Shown piece after piece: positions 8,425 through 17,751 of a stretch of 64,000 nt of DNA. Source of the stretch: an uncultured Bacteroidales bacterium. GTDB lineage: Bacteria; Bacteroidota; Bacteroidia; Bacteroidales; F082. The DNA lies in the NCBI GenBank assembly GCA_900317055.1, contig ONFF01000001.1, forward strand, positions 1-64,000. The letters are read 5' to 3'. How positions within the stretch are numbered: the first letter of the stretch is position 1; each line of letters begins with the position of its first letter. Below the pieces are notes generated by a model that saw only the letters and a list, made by a program, of their open reading frames with translations, searched no databases and was not told the origin of the DNA. The position numbers and the translations under genes are program-made.

Positions 8425-11196
8425 TTATAATTTCACGATTTTAGTGGTTGTGCAGCCCTGTTCGGTTGCAGCCTCGATGAAATAGCATCCTTGGGGTTGA
8501 GCCGAAAGGTCAATGGTGATGTTGTCTTCGAGCGCTGTTTGGCAAACCACGGTTTGTCCCATTATGTTGAAAACTCTGATTTGACGAAGTCCGTCGGCTT
8601 CGATGGTGACGGTGTTCTTGGTCGGGTTGGGGTAAATGCTAATGTTTTGGTCGGCATTGTTTTCGTTAACATCCGTGGTCCAATCCACATACACGACATT
8701 GGAAGGGTTGGATTCGAGATGGGCGGTGTATCCTGTGATGGTGTAATTGTATGTTTCACCAATAGTAGAGGTATAATCGACGAAAGCATGTCCTGTTACG
8801 CCATGGGCAATGTGTTCTCCGTTGCGGTAGACATTGTAGCCTTCCGCCAATGTGCCTTCTTCCCATTCTAGGATGACACGGCCTTCATGGATGATGAAGT
8901 CGAGGTGCTGCGGGATGATGGTCTTGTTGAATTCCACAAAGTTCAGCTCGGGATGTCCTGCTGCAGTAGCATACCCTGACTCGCAATGGGTCTCTTGATA
9001 GTAGGCTGCGCAAGTATATTCGTAGAGGCCATCGGGCTGAGCGGAGAGGTTGTCTGTATAATTGGTGTTTGAAGTCAGCTTGATGCGCTTGAACTCTCCG
9101 CCTTTGGGACGGCGATACACCATGTATCCAGCAACGGACTCGTCTTCAGGGGCATCCCATGTGAGTTTGGCTTTTCCAGGGGTGGTAGCTTCCACTCGTA
9201 AGTTAGTCGGGATAATGCAAGGCGATTCGGGATGATAGCTGCAAGTATTCGAAGGAAGAACCTCACCGCTGAGGGTGAAGGCAGTGACATGATAAGTGTG
9301 GAAAGTTGCTCTAGTGTCATCATCTACGAAGCTGTTTTCTTCGGTCATAGCGTAAAGTAAACCATCGCGAAATACTAAGTAATTGATACTGTTTTCGACA
9401 GGATCCCAAGTCAAGGTCACTTGGTCGTCCAAGATGGTGGCTGTCAAGTGTGTGCCTTCTGTTTCTCCGTCCTTGTCGTCGCATGTGTTATTAATAATGT
9501 AGAACAATCCGTTTTGGATTTCGGAGGAAGAACCGTGGAAATGGGCTTTGAGTGAGCCGTTGCCGTTCTTAACCTTGAAACGGAAGTCTTCGATGGCTTG
9601 ATCGGGTTTCATCCATTGGATCTCGATGTGGCCAAGTGGTAAGGTGATGGTACGAGTGTCCTCGGCAGATTCGAGTGAAAGGTGGGCAACCTCATCGCCA
9701 GCACTGTTGACGAAGGAAAGTGCTCCACCATTCCATCCTTGCGAACTGGAGGAAGTCATTTCAACTGTCCATTGGCATGTGGGCCCTAAAAGGATGTTTT
9801 TCACCGTGGCGGTCAAACCCATGGCATTGTGGACAACAGCGTAAACGCAATAATCCACCATTCTGGGAAGATAATGGTCGGTATAGCTCATCTCAGCTCC
9901 AGGAACCACATTGTCTTCGGTATAGATGATTTTGCCGTTGCGGGTAATGACAATTTGATCGATATTGGTAAGGTCTTGCATGTGAATGTCTTGGGTGGGA
10001 TTGGTCCATGTCAGGGTGGCGGCATAGTCGAAGTCGCCGCTGGGGCTGACAGCGAGGTTTTCGGGTTGCAAGGGCATGTATTCATAGACATCAGAAGGCA
10101 CATAGTTGAACACGGCTTGGGCCCAGCCTGCATAATCGATTTCATCGATGACGAAATAACCGTCGCTGCTGCCGCCCCAACCCCAGTTGAAGTGGAAAAG
10201 GTCGCTGTCATCGTAACCATCGCATACGAAAGCATGGCCGCCACTGTTACTGAAACCAGAATAATAGACAGGCCAACCAATGTCGTGTGATTCCTTCAGC
10301 ATGTTCTGCCAATTAAGCAGTGAGTACCCCTCACGCCACCTGAGGTCAGCATGGCTCGAGTAGGAAAAATAATCCTTAATTGCATCTGGCACATCCCATG
10401 AGTTGGCACCGCTGCCGCTGGGTGAGAACTGCATTTCGACAGACACACCACAATGATACATAAACAATGCTACAGCCTCAATCTCTTGCTGTGAGGCTCC
10501 ATTGAGTCGGTCGGGCATGTGCTCCCAATCGTATGTGGTCTCGCCGAAATTGGCCGACTGTGTTCCATAGCCAGGGCAGTAATAGGAATAGCTTCCCGTG
10601 CCTTGCAATGGGTGGTTCCAGCGCTTCATTACCTGACTCATGGCCGTGGCTACGCAGCCTGCATAGCAACGGTTGCCTGGACCTCCGTTGGATTCGGGAG
10701 CGTACAGGTTGTAGGGAGAGTCTTGGTTCCACTTGGTGGTGCAGATGTAGTCGACGGCACGGCCTCCGTTGCGCGAAAGCAGACGACCCGTAGTGGCTAC
10801 GCTTTGCCATTCCTCTTCGGTGTCGTCGAAGAGGACGACATTGCGGCTGGTGCGGGCTTCGATGATTTTGTCCAAGTAAAACATCAACTCGGGCGATGGG
10901 TTCTCTGTCTCAAACGGGCCTTCGTCGGAATAGCCCACGATGGGACGAAAACGGTCGTCGGCTGAAACGATGACGAAACCACCTTCACCCACGTTGAAGG
11001 CATAGAAACAGGTTTCGCCACGGCTTGACAAGCCTGTGTAAACCAGCTGTAAATCGCTACCTCTCAGATTGCTGTCGAAGTTGGCTTGGGCAAATCTCTG
11101 CCCGATAGTCTTAGCTCTTGCCGCGTCGATGGGACGGGCGCTCAGTGTAGTCATGCTCAAAAGCACGACGAGGCTTAATAGTAGGGATTTCTTCAT
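8425..11196 (-). CDS. Secreted C10 (streptopain-like) cysteine protease with FN3 domains and T9SS sorting domain
   Basis: This 923-residue protein begins with a signal peptide (to about residue 20). A Spi-type inhibitory propeptide follows (about 22-145, including GGFVIVSADDRFRPIVGYS). The C10 catalytic domain has CYAGCVATAMSQVM with Cys181, GGHAFVCDGYD with His321, and FNWGWGG around 336-342. Several FN3-like domains fill about 375-830. The C-terminus (ISIYPNPTKNTVTIE to the end) is a T9SS type A sorting domain, so the protein should be exported across the outer membrane and probably surface-attached. C10 zymogens are normally activated by cleavage of the propeptide. It is first in a run with two C1B peptidases. 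Confidence 0.92.
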   Translation of the reverse strand: MKKSLLLSLVVLLSMTTLSARPIDAARAKTIGQRFAQANFDSNLRGSDLQLVYTGLSSRGETCFYAFNVGEGGFVIVSADDRFRPIVGYSDEGPFETENPSPELMFYLDKIIEARTSRNVVLFDDTEEEWQSVATTGRLLSRNGGRAVDYICTTKWNQDSPYNLYAPESNGGPGNRCYAGCVATAMSQVMKRWNHPLQGTGSYSYYCPGYGTQSANFGETTYDWEHMPDRLNGASQQEIEAVALFMYHCGVSVEMQFSPSGSGANSWDVPDAIKDYFSYSSHADLRWREGYSLLNWQNMLKESHDIGWPVYYSGFSNSGGHAFVCDGYDDSDLFHFNWGWGGSSDGYFVIDEIDYAGWAQAVFNYVPSDVYEYMPLQPENLAVSPSGDFDYAATLTWTNPTQDIHMQDLTNIDQIVITRNGKIIYTEDNVVPGAEMSYTDHYLPRMVDYCVYAVVHNAMGLTATVKNILLGPTCQWTVEMTSSSSQGWNGGALSFVNSAGDEVAHLSLESAEDTRTITLPLGHIEIQWMKPDQAIEDFRFKVKNGNGSLKAHFHGSSSEIQNGLFYIINNTCDDKDGETEGTHLTATILDDQVTLTWDPVENSINYLVFRDGLLYAMTEENSFVDDDTRATFHTYHVTAFTLSGEVLPSNTCSYHPESPCIIPTNLRVEATTPGKAKLTWDAPEDESVAGYMVYRRPKGGEFKRIKLTSNTNYTDNLSAQPDGLYEYTCAAYYQETHCESGYATAAGHPELNFVEFNKTIIPQHLDFIIHEGRVILEWEEGTLAEGYNVYRNGEHIAHGVTGHAFVDYTSTIGETYNYTITGYTAHLESNPSNVVYVDWTTDVNENNADQNISIYPNPTKNTVTIEADGLRQIRVFNIMGQTVVCQTALEDNITIDLSAQPQGCYFIEAATEQGCTTTKIVKL

Positions 11197-11239
11197 GACT
11201 TTTAGTATTTATTTGTTTGTGTTTCTTAGAAAAGGGCTT

Positions 11240-11247
11240 CAAAAATA
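11240..11247 (-). promoter_or_regulatory. -7 promoter box for the C10 protease run
   Basis: Read on the minus strand, TATTTTTG matches TAnnTTTG. It lies about 44 bp upstream of the protease start codon and is the only clear promoter before the three-protease run. Confidence 0.5.
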
Positions 11248-11300
11248 GGAATAAAAGCGAAATGTGCACTCAAAAAAGACTCGAAATCTTGATTTTTTCC

Positions 11301-11825
11301 TCACAAAGAGATGACTTCGTCCATTTTGATGTCCAAAGGCTCGGTAGGCACTTCTTCAACAAGTTGAAAATCAAAGCAAATCCCGATGCGCTTCACATTC
11401 AGATGCTGACAGAGGAATCGGTCGTAGTAGCCTTTGCCGCGACCGATACGATTGCCCTTGCGGTCGAAGGCCACTCCAGGGACGACAATCAGGTCAAAAT
11501 CACCTTGATAGGGCTCGTTCTGAGGCTCAAGGATGTTGAAGTCGCCCACGACAAAGTCGGTGTCCTTGGCATATTCCACGGGGATGATGTCGTCGCCGAC
11601 CACGGTAGGGAGTATAATGGTCTTTTTCAGGTGCCATTTCTCGAGGAAGGTTTGGGTCTGCACCTCATCGGGTAAGGCGCTGTATAACATGATTCTCTCG
11701 GCTTTGATGAAGTCGGGATGTTGTTCCAGTTTGGCTAAAATCTTCTCGGATTGTTCAAGAAGCTGCTCTTTGGTGTGCTGTTTTTTCAAAGCCTTGATGT
11801 GGGCGCGTAGTTCTTTTTTCTCCAT
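11301..11825 (-). CDS. 5-formyltetrahydrofolate cyclo-ligase
   Basis: This 174-residue cytosolic protein has the family hallmarks. The N-terminus MEKKELRAHIKALKK is the usual basic helix, VVPGVAFDRKGNRIGRGKGYYDRFL is the ATP/substrate signature, and RIGICFDFQ follows. The enzyme converts 5-formyl-THF to 5,10-methenyl-THF using ATP and returns folate to one-carbon metabolism. Length is normal for the family. It starts 11 bp after the stop of the esterase gene upstream and is probably co-transcribed with it. Confidence 0.92.
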   Translation of the reverse strand: MEKKELRAHIKALKKQHTKEQLLEQSEKILAKLEQHPDFIKAERIMLYSALPDEVQTQTFLEKWHLKKTIILPTVVGDDIIPVEYAKDTDFVVGDFNILEPQNEPYQGDFDLIVVPGVAFDRKGNRIGRGKGYYDRFLCQHLNVKRIGICFDFQLVEEVPTEPLDIKMDEVISL

Positions 11826-11836
11826 GTTGTTTGTAG

Positions 11837-13429
11837 CTAATTGAAGGTTTGGGTCGTGTTAAGTCCGAGGCCGTAGGGTAGTAGGGTGGATACGGTGATG
11901 CTGTGTTGTGGGGCATTGCCAATCCATGCTACCTCGATGCTGTTGCCATTGGAATCGAGGATGACGCCTCCATCTACTTTCCAACTAGCCTGCAGAGGGT
12001 ATGGCTTGAGGTAATAATGGTCGTTTTCCTCTACGATCTCGGGTTTTTGGGGCGTAACGATGTCGTAGAAAAAGTCTGACATCATTTCTTGGATGACGAA
12101 GAAGTTATCGTTAAGGACTTTGGTGCTTGGATTAACATGGGGTGAGTGTTTGTAACCGCCAAAAGTGACCAAATGCGCTTTATGCCCCAACTTGATAGCA
12201 CGGTCGACGATGCATGAGGACCCATACATCTTGTCGACCAGCATGGTTTTCAGCAAACCTGCAATGCCGAAGGGATAGTCATAACCGTATGGTACGATGT
12301 CGTCGGCATCGCCATGGAAGGCGAGAATGGGAATGTTGCGGTCATGCATTAGGGATGTGTCGGGCATGGCGCCCCACATGTCGATGATGCCTTTAATTCG
12401 GAAGTTGGTCCTGATGGCATTGCCACAGGTGTCGATGTTGCCAAGGTCAGGGCGCAAGAGAGTGCCGTGGGTGTATTCGGGTCTTGTTTCATTAGTCATG
12501 AAGGCGAGATTGAGCGCAGTGATGGCTCCTGCACTGGCGCCGCCCACAAAGATCATGGTGGTGTCGATGCCATATTCTTCTTGGTGTGACACCAAGAAAC
12601 GCATCGCGGCGTGGGCATCTTGCACTGCGCGGTAGCCCGCCCGTCCAATACTGGCCATTGTGGGCAGGAAACCTATCCTATAGTCGATGGTGGCAGCTAC
12701 ATAACCCATAGAAGCCAAATGTCGGCACCATTGCGTGATGGATTTGTCGTCTTTCGAACCGAAATAGAAGGCCCCACCGTGAACGAGCATGACCAAAGGT
12801 CGTTTTTGTAAGGTGTCGCCTTGTGGTCGAAAAACATCAAGATGCAAATCCAATTGGGTCTCGCTTATGGCGCTTCCCATTTGGAAAATCTTATCGGAAA
12901 CAGCGGTTTCGTCGCCCAATTTCGACCAGAATCCCGAGACTTTGGCGTATGGAATGTCGTACAGCTCTTCCACCGCGAACAAAGTGTCTTGATAGCGGTT
13001 GTTTTCAAAGTCGTGGAAAACGGGTGTTTCGTGCAGGTTGAATTGGAAGTGGGCTGTCTTGAACAAGCTCAAACGGGCGTAACCTATCGCATGTTGGCTG
13101 TCCATTGATTTGATGCGTGGTCGGAAGACTTCTTTTTCGCTCTCATAATAAAGGATGGCTTTACGGCCTTTGGCTTCCAATTTGAAGGGTAGGGTGTCGG
13201 TCATGTCCTCTTCCAAGGCCATATAATGCCCATTGATGTGCAGGCTGTCGCTATGCTCAATGAACACTAGGAATTCTTTGTCGTCGACTGTACTGGAGAA
13301 AACGGCTGGGGTCTCAATGACGGGGAAAAAGACTTTTTTCAGAAACTGGTGTGGGTTAGGAAGACCGTCGTTGCCAAAAAGATTGACAGCCAATAGGGAA
13401 AGAATTATGGTGGTGATAAAACGGCGCAT
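11837..13429 (-). CDS. Secreted alpha/beta-hydrolase (esterase/lipase-like)
   Basis: This 530-residue protein has a signal peptide (about 1-20). A beta-rich N-terminal region of about 190 residues precedes a carboxylesterase-type hydrolase domain. That domain carries the oxyanion-hole motif LVHGGAFYFGSKDD, the nucleophile elbow GGASAGA, AFHGDADDIVPYGYD holding the likely acid, and GGYKHSPH holding the likely histidine. An extension of about 80 residues (HYYLKPYPLQASWKVDG) follows but no convincing T9SS signature. The substrate could be an acetylated glycan or other ester; nothing in the sequence decides this. It is divergent from the GH16-GH20 gene. Confidence 0.8.
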   Translation of the reverse strand: MRRFITTIILSLLAVNLFGNDGLPNPHQFLKKVFFPVIETPAVFSSTVDDKEFLVFIEHSDSLHINGHYMALEEDMTDTLPFKLEAKGRKAILYYESEKEVFRPRIKSMDSQHAIGYARLSLFKTAHFQFNLHETPVFHDFENNRYQDTLFAVEELYDIPYAKVSGFWSKLGDETAVSDKIFQMGSAISETQLDLHLDVFRPQGDTLQKRPLVMLVHGGAFYFGSKDDKSITQWCRHLASMGYVAATIDYRIGFLPTMASIGRAGYRAVQDAHAAMRFLVSHQEEYGIDTTMIFVGGASAGAITALNLAFMTNETRPEYTHGTLLRPDLGNIDTCGNAIRTNFRIKGIIDMWGAMPDTSLMHDRNIPILAFHGDADDIVPYGYDYPFGIAGLLKTMLVDKMYGSSCIVDRAIKLGHKAHLVTFGGYKHSPHVNPSTKVLNDNFFVIQEMMSDFFYDIVTPQKPEIVEENDHYYLKPYPLQASWKVDGGVILDSNGNSIEVAWIGNAPQHSITVSTLLPYGLGLNTTQTFN

Positions 13430-13449
13430 GGAATTATGTTATTTAGCTG

Positions 13450-13457
13450 CAAAAATA
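13450..13457 (-). promoter_or_regulatory. -7 promoter box for the esterase-folate ligase pair
   Basis: TATTTTTG on the minus strand lies 21 bp upstream of the esterase ATG and fits TAnnTTTG. Confidence 0.5.
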
Positions 13458-13534
13458 GTAAATTAAGGTGAATTTTGTCAAGTCAAATGGAATAAATTCG
13501 TATTTTTACGGCGAATAGTTGAAAAACGAATAAA

Positions 13535-16105
13535 ATGATGAAACGCTCGTTTGTTTTTTCTTTGCTGTTTTTTGCGATTCTTGGAAACTTATCTGCCCAA
13601 GAGCACCGGCGTTATGCCTTGATTTGGCACGATGAGTTCGATTCTGGGATTTTGGACAGCAAGGTATGGTCAAAGATATATCGCAGCAAAGCCGATTGGG
13701 CCATCCACATGTCGTCGCACGATACGCTATATGCTTTCGACGATGGCGACCTCGTGTTGCGCGGCATGGTGAATGACTTTCTGCCTAATGACAAGGCGCC
13801 GTTTCTTACTGGGGGAGTGTGGGGCCGATATAAAAAGTCTTTCGGCTTCGGAAGGGTTGAGATACGGGCCAAGTTTGATGTGGCGCAAGGTTTTTGGCCT
13901 GCCATTTGGATGATGCCTGATGCCAACCAAAGTATAAATTGGCCTCATGGTGGCGAAATTGACATCATGGAGCATTTTAGGGACAATCCCTATATCAATC
14001 ATACGGTTCATAGCTATTACACCGTTAATTTGAACAAACGCTACCGTCCAACACATGTGGCATATCCGAAATATAATGAAGGAGAATACAACACCTACGC
14101 CATGGAGCGTTTTCAAGACAGCCTCGTGTTTTTTCTCAACGGGAAACGGACATTCAACTATCCCCGTTTCCGAAAGGGTGAGAACGGCCAGTTTCCTTTT
14201 AGCCAACATGACTATTATCTGATCCTTGATGCACAATTGGGTCGCGACCGTTCACCTTACATTGACACAACCAAACTACCAGTGGAACTACGCATAGATT
14301 ATGTGCGCTATTATGAATTGGACACCAAGACGGATGTGATTCCGGAACCGAAAGAGTTTAAGCAGTTGGGCACAAAAAGGAAAAGACTGAGAAAGGTGGT
14401 TTACGATGCCAATACCCATTTCGATAATCCCGATGAATACCGCTTGGTGGTGAAATGTGGCAAGGCGACCATTTCGGGCAATCCCTATTGGGCGCAAAGC
14501 ACTTTGGCACAGTTGGTGGATGAAGATTGTCGCATTTCCGATCTGGAAGTTCACGACTGGGCTTCATATCCTTTCCGAGGCTTCATGCACGACACGGGGC
14601 GCAACTACCAGCCCATCAGTAAGTTGAAGGAAACACTCGATTTGATGAGTTTCTACAAGTTGAACTATTTTCATTGGCACTTGACCGATTATCCTGCATG
14701 GCGCATCGAGTGTAGGGTTTATCCGCAACTCAATGATCCTCAATATCAAAGGCCAGGTCGCGACGAGGGTAAGTTTTACACATACGATGAAATCCGAGAG
14801 GTGATAGCCTATGCTAAAGAACGGGGAATCACTGTAGTGCCTGAAATTGACATGCCTGGGCATTCCACCTATTTCAAGAATGCTTTTGGCTTTACGATGA
14901 ACTCTGAACAGGGCCGAAAGGTGTTGGAAAAATGTCTTGAAGAGTTCTTCACCGAAATCCCGAAAAGCGACTGTCCCTACTTCCATATCGGTTCTGATGA
15001 AGTCCATATCGAAGACCCGAAAGGCTTCATGCAATGGATTGAAAACTTGATGGAAAAGTATGACCGCCAGCCTATCGCATGGGATCCTGGTCTGCCAGCC
15101 TCCGACAAAGTGATTCGTCAGATATGGAACGAGGCGGAAGGCTCCAATGCGGCGGCTTCAAACAAAGCGGGGAAATATCTCGATTCCTTTGTGGGTTATT
15201 TGAACTATTACGACCCGATGCTGTTCACAAGCCGTTGTTTCCTGCACACCGCCGCAGCGCAAACCGTTCCCGACACGACCAAGGCTTTGGGAGGCATCCT
15301 CTGCCTTTGGAACGATGTGCGTGTGGATAACAAGGAGAACATCTCGTTGCACAACGGCATGATTAACGGCGTGATGGCTTTTGCAGAGCGTTTTTGGAAC
15401 GGCGGCAATGCCGGAACCATCAAAAACGAGAACCTTCCACCTGGTCCTTTGACTACGGCAGGCTCGCGTTTGGCCAATTTCGAGGAAAAGATGGCTATAC
15501 ACCGCGATCGTTTCCATCAAGACAAAATGAGTTGGATAGCCAATTCACAGATGGAATGGGATGTGCAGATTGATGATAACAAGTCTTTTTTGGCCTACGG
15601 TGGCGCGGTCGATTTGGATGCTTTTTGTCAGGCGCATCATATAATAATAGGTGAACAGGCCTTGGCAAAAGCGCAAACGGTCATTATGGCCGACCAAGAC
15701 ATGGATGTTGAGGTGTGGTTGGGCTTTTGCACGCCAGCACGTTCCAACCGTAATGGTTATGGCATTGGAGAGCAAGGTCATTGGGAAGGCGGTTGCCAAT
15801 GCTTTGTGAACGGCAAAGAGGTGTTGCCGCCAAAGCTATGGAAAGAACCAGGAAAGTACGCGTACCATTTCAACACCTGGGGCAAGCCCGAAGAGGAAGA
15901 ACCTTACACTGATGAACAGCTCTATTGGATGCGGCAACCCGTTCAGATTCATTTGAATAAGGGAGAAAACCAAGTGGAGATCCAGGTGCCGAAGACCTAT
16001 CAAGGGTTACGATGGAGTTTTGGGTTTATTCCTGTTAGGACGCAGGCTGATGGAACGGTGACCGAAGTCTCAGGCATCCATTATAAAAACATTTCCGACA
16101 AGTGA
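13535..16105 (+). CDS. GH16-GH20 fusion: endo-glycosidase plus beta-N-acetylhexosaminidase
   Basis: This 856-residue secreted protein has a signal peptide to about residue 21. Residues about 28-262 form a GH16 domain with the catalytic motif EIDIME (Glu141, Asp143, Glu146) and the flanking WPAIWMMP. Residues about 275-340 resemble the small GH20b domain. They are followed by a GH20 barrel with YFHWHLTDYPAWRIE, VVPEIDMPGHS and the catalytic pair Asp488-Glu489 in HIGSDEVH. A C-terminal beta-rich region (about 690-856) completes it. GH16 enzymes cut internal beta-galactan, poly-LacNAc or glucan bonds, and GH20 removes terminal GlcNAc or GalNAc. Together this suggests host glycan (mucin or keratan-type) breakdown, which is inference. 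No frameshift separates the halves. Confidence 0.87.
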   Translation: MMKRSFVFSLLFFAILGNLSAQEHRRYALIWHDEFDSGILDSKVWSKIYRSKADWAIHMSSHDTLYAFDDGDLVLRGMVNDFLPNDKAPFLTGGVWGRYKKSFGFGRVEIRAKFDVAQGFWPAIWMMPDANQSINWPHGGEIDIMEHFRDNPYINHTVHSYYTVNLNKRYRPTHVAYPKYNEGEYNTYAMERFQDSLVFFLNGKRTFNYPRFRKGENGQFPFSQHDYYLILDAQLGRDRSPYIDTTKLPVELRIDYVRYYELDTKTDVIPEPKEFKQLGTKRKRLRKVVYDANTHFDNPDEYRLVVKCGKATISGNPYWAQSTLAQLVDEDCRISDLEVHDWASYPFRGFMHDTGRNYQPISKLKETLDLMSFYKLNYFHWHLTDYPAWRIECRVYPQLNDPQYQRPGRDEGKFYTYDEIREVIAYAKERGITVVPEIDMPGHSTYFKNAFGFTMNSEQGRKVLEKCLEEFFTEIPKSDCPYFHIGSDEVHIEDPKGFMQWIENLMEKYDRQPIAWDPGLPASDKVIRQIWNEAEGSNAAASNKAGKYLDSFVGYLNYYDPMLFTSRCFLHTAAAQTVPDTTKALGGILCLWNDVRVDNKENISLHNGMINGVMAFAERFWNGGNAGTIKNENLPPGPLTTAGSRLANFEEKMAIHRDRFHQDKMSWIANSQMEWDVQIDDNKSFLAYGGAVDLDAFCQAHHIIIGEQALAKAQTVIMADQDMDVEVWLGFCTPARSNRNGYGIGEQGHWEGGCQCFVNGKEVLPPKLWKEPGKYAYHFNTWGKPEEEEPYTDEQLYWMRQPVQIHLNKGENQVEIQVPKTYQGLRWSFGFIPVRTQADGTVTEVSGIHYKNISDK

Positions 16106-16112
16106 CAAAAAA

Positions 16113-16155
16113 GACGATGACCACAACTGTGATTAACGCAATCGTGGCCATCGTC
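16113..16155. repeat. Inverted repeat between convergent genes
   Basis: GACGATGACCAC and GTGGCCATCGTC form a 12-bp stem with one mismatch around a 19-bp loop. It lies between the convergent GH16-GH20 and VWA lipoprotein genes. It has no T-run, so terminator function is uncertain. Confidence 0.5.
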
Positions 16156-16175
16156 AATGGTCATGGTCAAATGGA

Positions 16176-17285
16176 TTATCTTCCGTTGTAATTTCCGCTC
16201 AAAGTCTCGATGAAACCGTTGGCGGCGGTCTTCATGTTGACGAAGTCGCTGCCCAAAGAGCTGGAGCAGTCAAGCACGAGCATAATCATTGCGCTCTTGT
16301 ACTCGTTGACGGTTTGCGTATTGCCCGAAGGCGTAAATTCACTGTTGTATTGCCACTGCGATGTCGACTCCAGCCAGTTCCATTGTTTCACATAGTCGGT
16401 GCTGATTTGCGTACCGTTCAGGTCGGTGAGGTTTTGGAACAAGAACAGGTCGAAGATGCCTTCGGTTGAGGCAGTAACGGCAACGCCCGACATGCAATCT
16501 AATCCAACATACTGAATGTCAGTCAACTGACCCCTGTTACCATTGCGGATATAAGTACCTTCAATATAACATTGTGATTCGCTGACATCGGACACATTGT
16601 CGAAGGTGAAGCGAATTCTGGTGTTGGGCTCTTGTGCCGGCAGTTTAAGCGTGACATTGTAGAAGGTGCTTTGGTTGTAAAGCTGTTGGGCGATTTGTGC
16701 AAATTTGTCAGAGGCTTCGTTCATATTGCTGACCTCAAAGACATTGTGGATGGGATCGCTCGACAGTTTGTTCAGACTGTTACGGAAACCCTCGATGTCG
16801 CTCACATCAGAACCACGCACGCCGATGGAATAGGCAGAAATGTTGGAACCACCAATGAGTTCGTTATTGATTCTCGAATTGACGGCGGCCAAGTATTCGC
16901 TGCCCGAGTTGTAGCTTTCGGAAAGCACATAAGAACCTTGGTCGAGGCCATCGGTGAAGGTCACCACGGAGACATTGATGAGGTTTTCCGGGATTTTGGC
17001 TGCGGCCAAACTGTTGAGGCCCGTGTTGACGGCATGGTATAGGATGGTACCGTTCTGCATCGAAAGCCCGTCAACAAAATTCTCGAAGTTATGCTTCGTA
17101 TCCTGGTTGAGCAGGCCGAGCGGCATGGTGTAAAGCTCGCTGTTGAAGCCTACAATGCCCAAATAAAGGCCTTCCTTGGCTGGAGTGTTGTCTTCTGCTT
17201 TGGGCTTTCTGCAACTGGTGAAGGTGGTGAGGGTGACAACAAGTGCCAAAACAGCCACCGATAAGATGTGTTTTTTCATATTCAT
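16176..17285 (-). CDS. Lipoprotein with an apparently circularly permuted VWA domain
   Basis: This 369-residue protein starts with a signal peptide ending in a lipobox-like FTSC (Cys25). Residues about 39-205 read like the back part of a VWA domain: LGIVGFNSELYTMPLGLL (strand 2), NGTILYHAV with MIDAS Thr80, and VVTFTDGLDQGS with MIDAS Asp112. The front part normally comes first, a hydrophobic strand with DxSxS and helix 1. Here it lies at the very end, MIMLVLDCSSSLG (Asp339, Ser341, Ser343). About 120 beta-rich residues join the two. This is consistent with a circular permutation. A truncated tandem VWA is the alternative. Function is unknown; metal-dependent protein binding at the cell surface is plausible. 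Confidence 0.75.
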   Translation of the reverse strand: MNMKKHILSVAVLALVVTLTTFTSCRKPKAEDNTPAKEGLYLGIVGFNSELYTMPLGLLNQDTKHNFENFVDGLSMQNGTILYHAVNTGLNSLAAAKIPENLINVSVVTFTDGLDQGSYVLSESYNSGSEYLAAVNSRINNELIGGSNISAYSIGVRGSDVSDIEGFRNSLNKLSSDPIHNVFEVSNMNEASDKFAQIAQQLYNQSTFYNVTLKLPAQEPNTRIRFTFDNVSDVSESQCYIEGTYIRNGNRGQLTDIQYVGLDCMSGVAVTASTEGIFDLFLFQNLTDLNGTQISTDYVKQWNWLESTSQWQYNSEFTPSGNTQTVNEYKSAMIMLVLDCSSSLGSDFVNMKTAANGFIETLSGNYNGR

Positions 17286-17360
17286 TAGTCTTTAATCTGT
17301 TCTATAACGCAAAGGCATCAATTAAATTGTGTGAAACTCTAAACACTAAACACTAAACTC

Positions 17361-17609
17361 TCAACTTTCTAATGCCTGTCGGATGGCACGGCACAGCTGG
17401 TCGGGACAGGAGGTGTTCTTGAATCCGCAGCGAATGCCTTCCAAGCGTTGAAGCACATCCTCTACTTTCATGCCTTCCACCAAAGCGCTGACGCCTTGTG
17501 TGTTACCATTGCAGCCACCATAGAACTGCACATTCTTCAAGATGCCGTCCTCGATTTCAAACTCAATGGCTTGGCTGCATGTGCCTTGAGTGCGGTAGGT
17601 GTATTTCAT
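17361..17609 (-). CDS. TSCPD domain protein (TIGR03905-like)
   Basis: This 82-residue protein contains the motif NTSCPDQLCRAI near its end and paired cysteines (GTCSQ, GGCNGN, IRCGF), which are the hallmark of the small TSCPD family. The cysteines may bind metal. TSCPD domains also occur at the end of some vitamin B12-dependent ribonucleotide reductases, but the function of the free-standing form is not established. The ATG at 17609 is followed by MKYTYRTQGTCS, the usual start of the family. Confidence 0.85.
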   Translation of the reverse strand: MKYTYRTQGTCSQAIEFEIEDGILKNVQFYGGCNGNTQGVSALVEGMKVEDVLQRLEGIRCGFKNTSCPDQLCRAIRQALES

Positions 17610-17650
17610 TGGATTATTTATTGGCTTTAACTATGTTGAATACTGCGTAT

Positions 17651-17721
17651 TTCAGCATTCAGCAATCAGCTTTCAGCCGCTCATTACCAAGCTGATAGCT
17701 GACTGCTGATGGCTGATAGCT
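17651..17721. repeat. Palindromic intergenic element, family B-like
   Basis: The left arm holds TTCAGCATTCAGCAATCAGC and the right arm GCTGATAGCTGACTGCTGAT, giving an imperfect inverted repeat. It resembles the elements at 18557-18642 and 30058-30172. It fills the gap between the TSCPD and thioesterase genes. Confidence 0.6.
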
Positions 17722-17751
17722 ATTTTACCTTATATATCAAACTTTCATATT

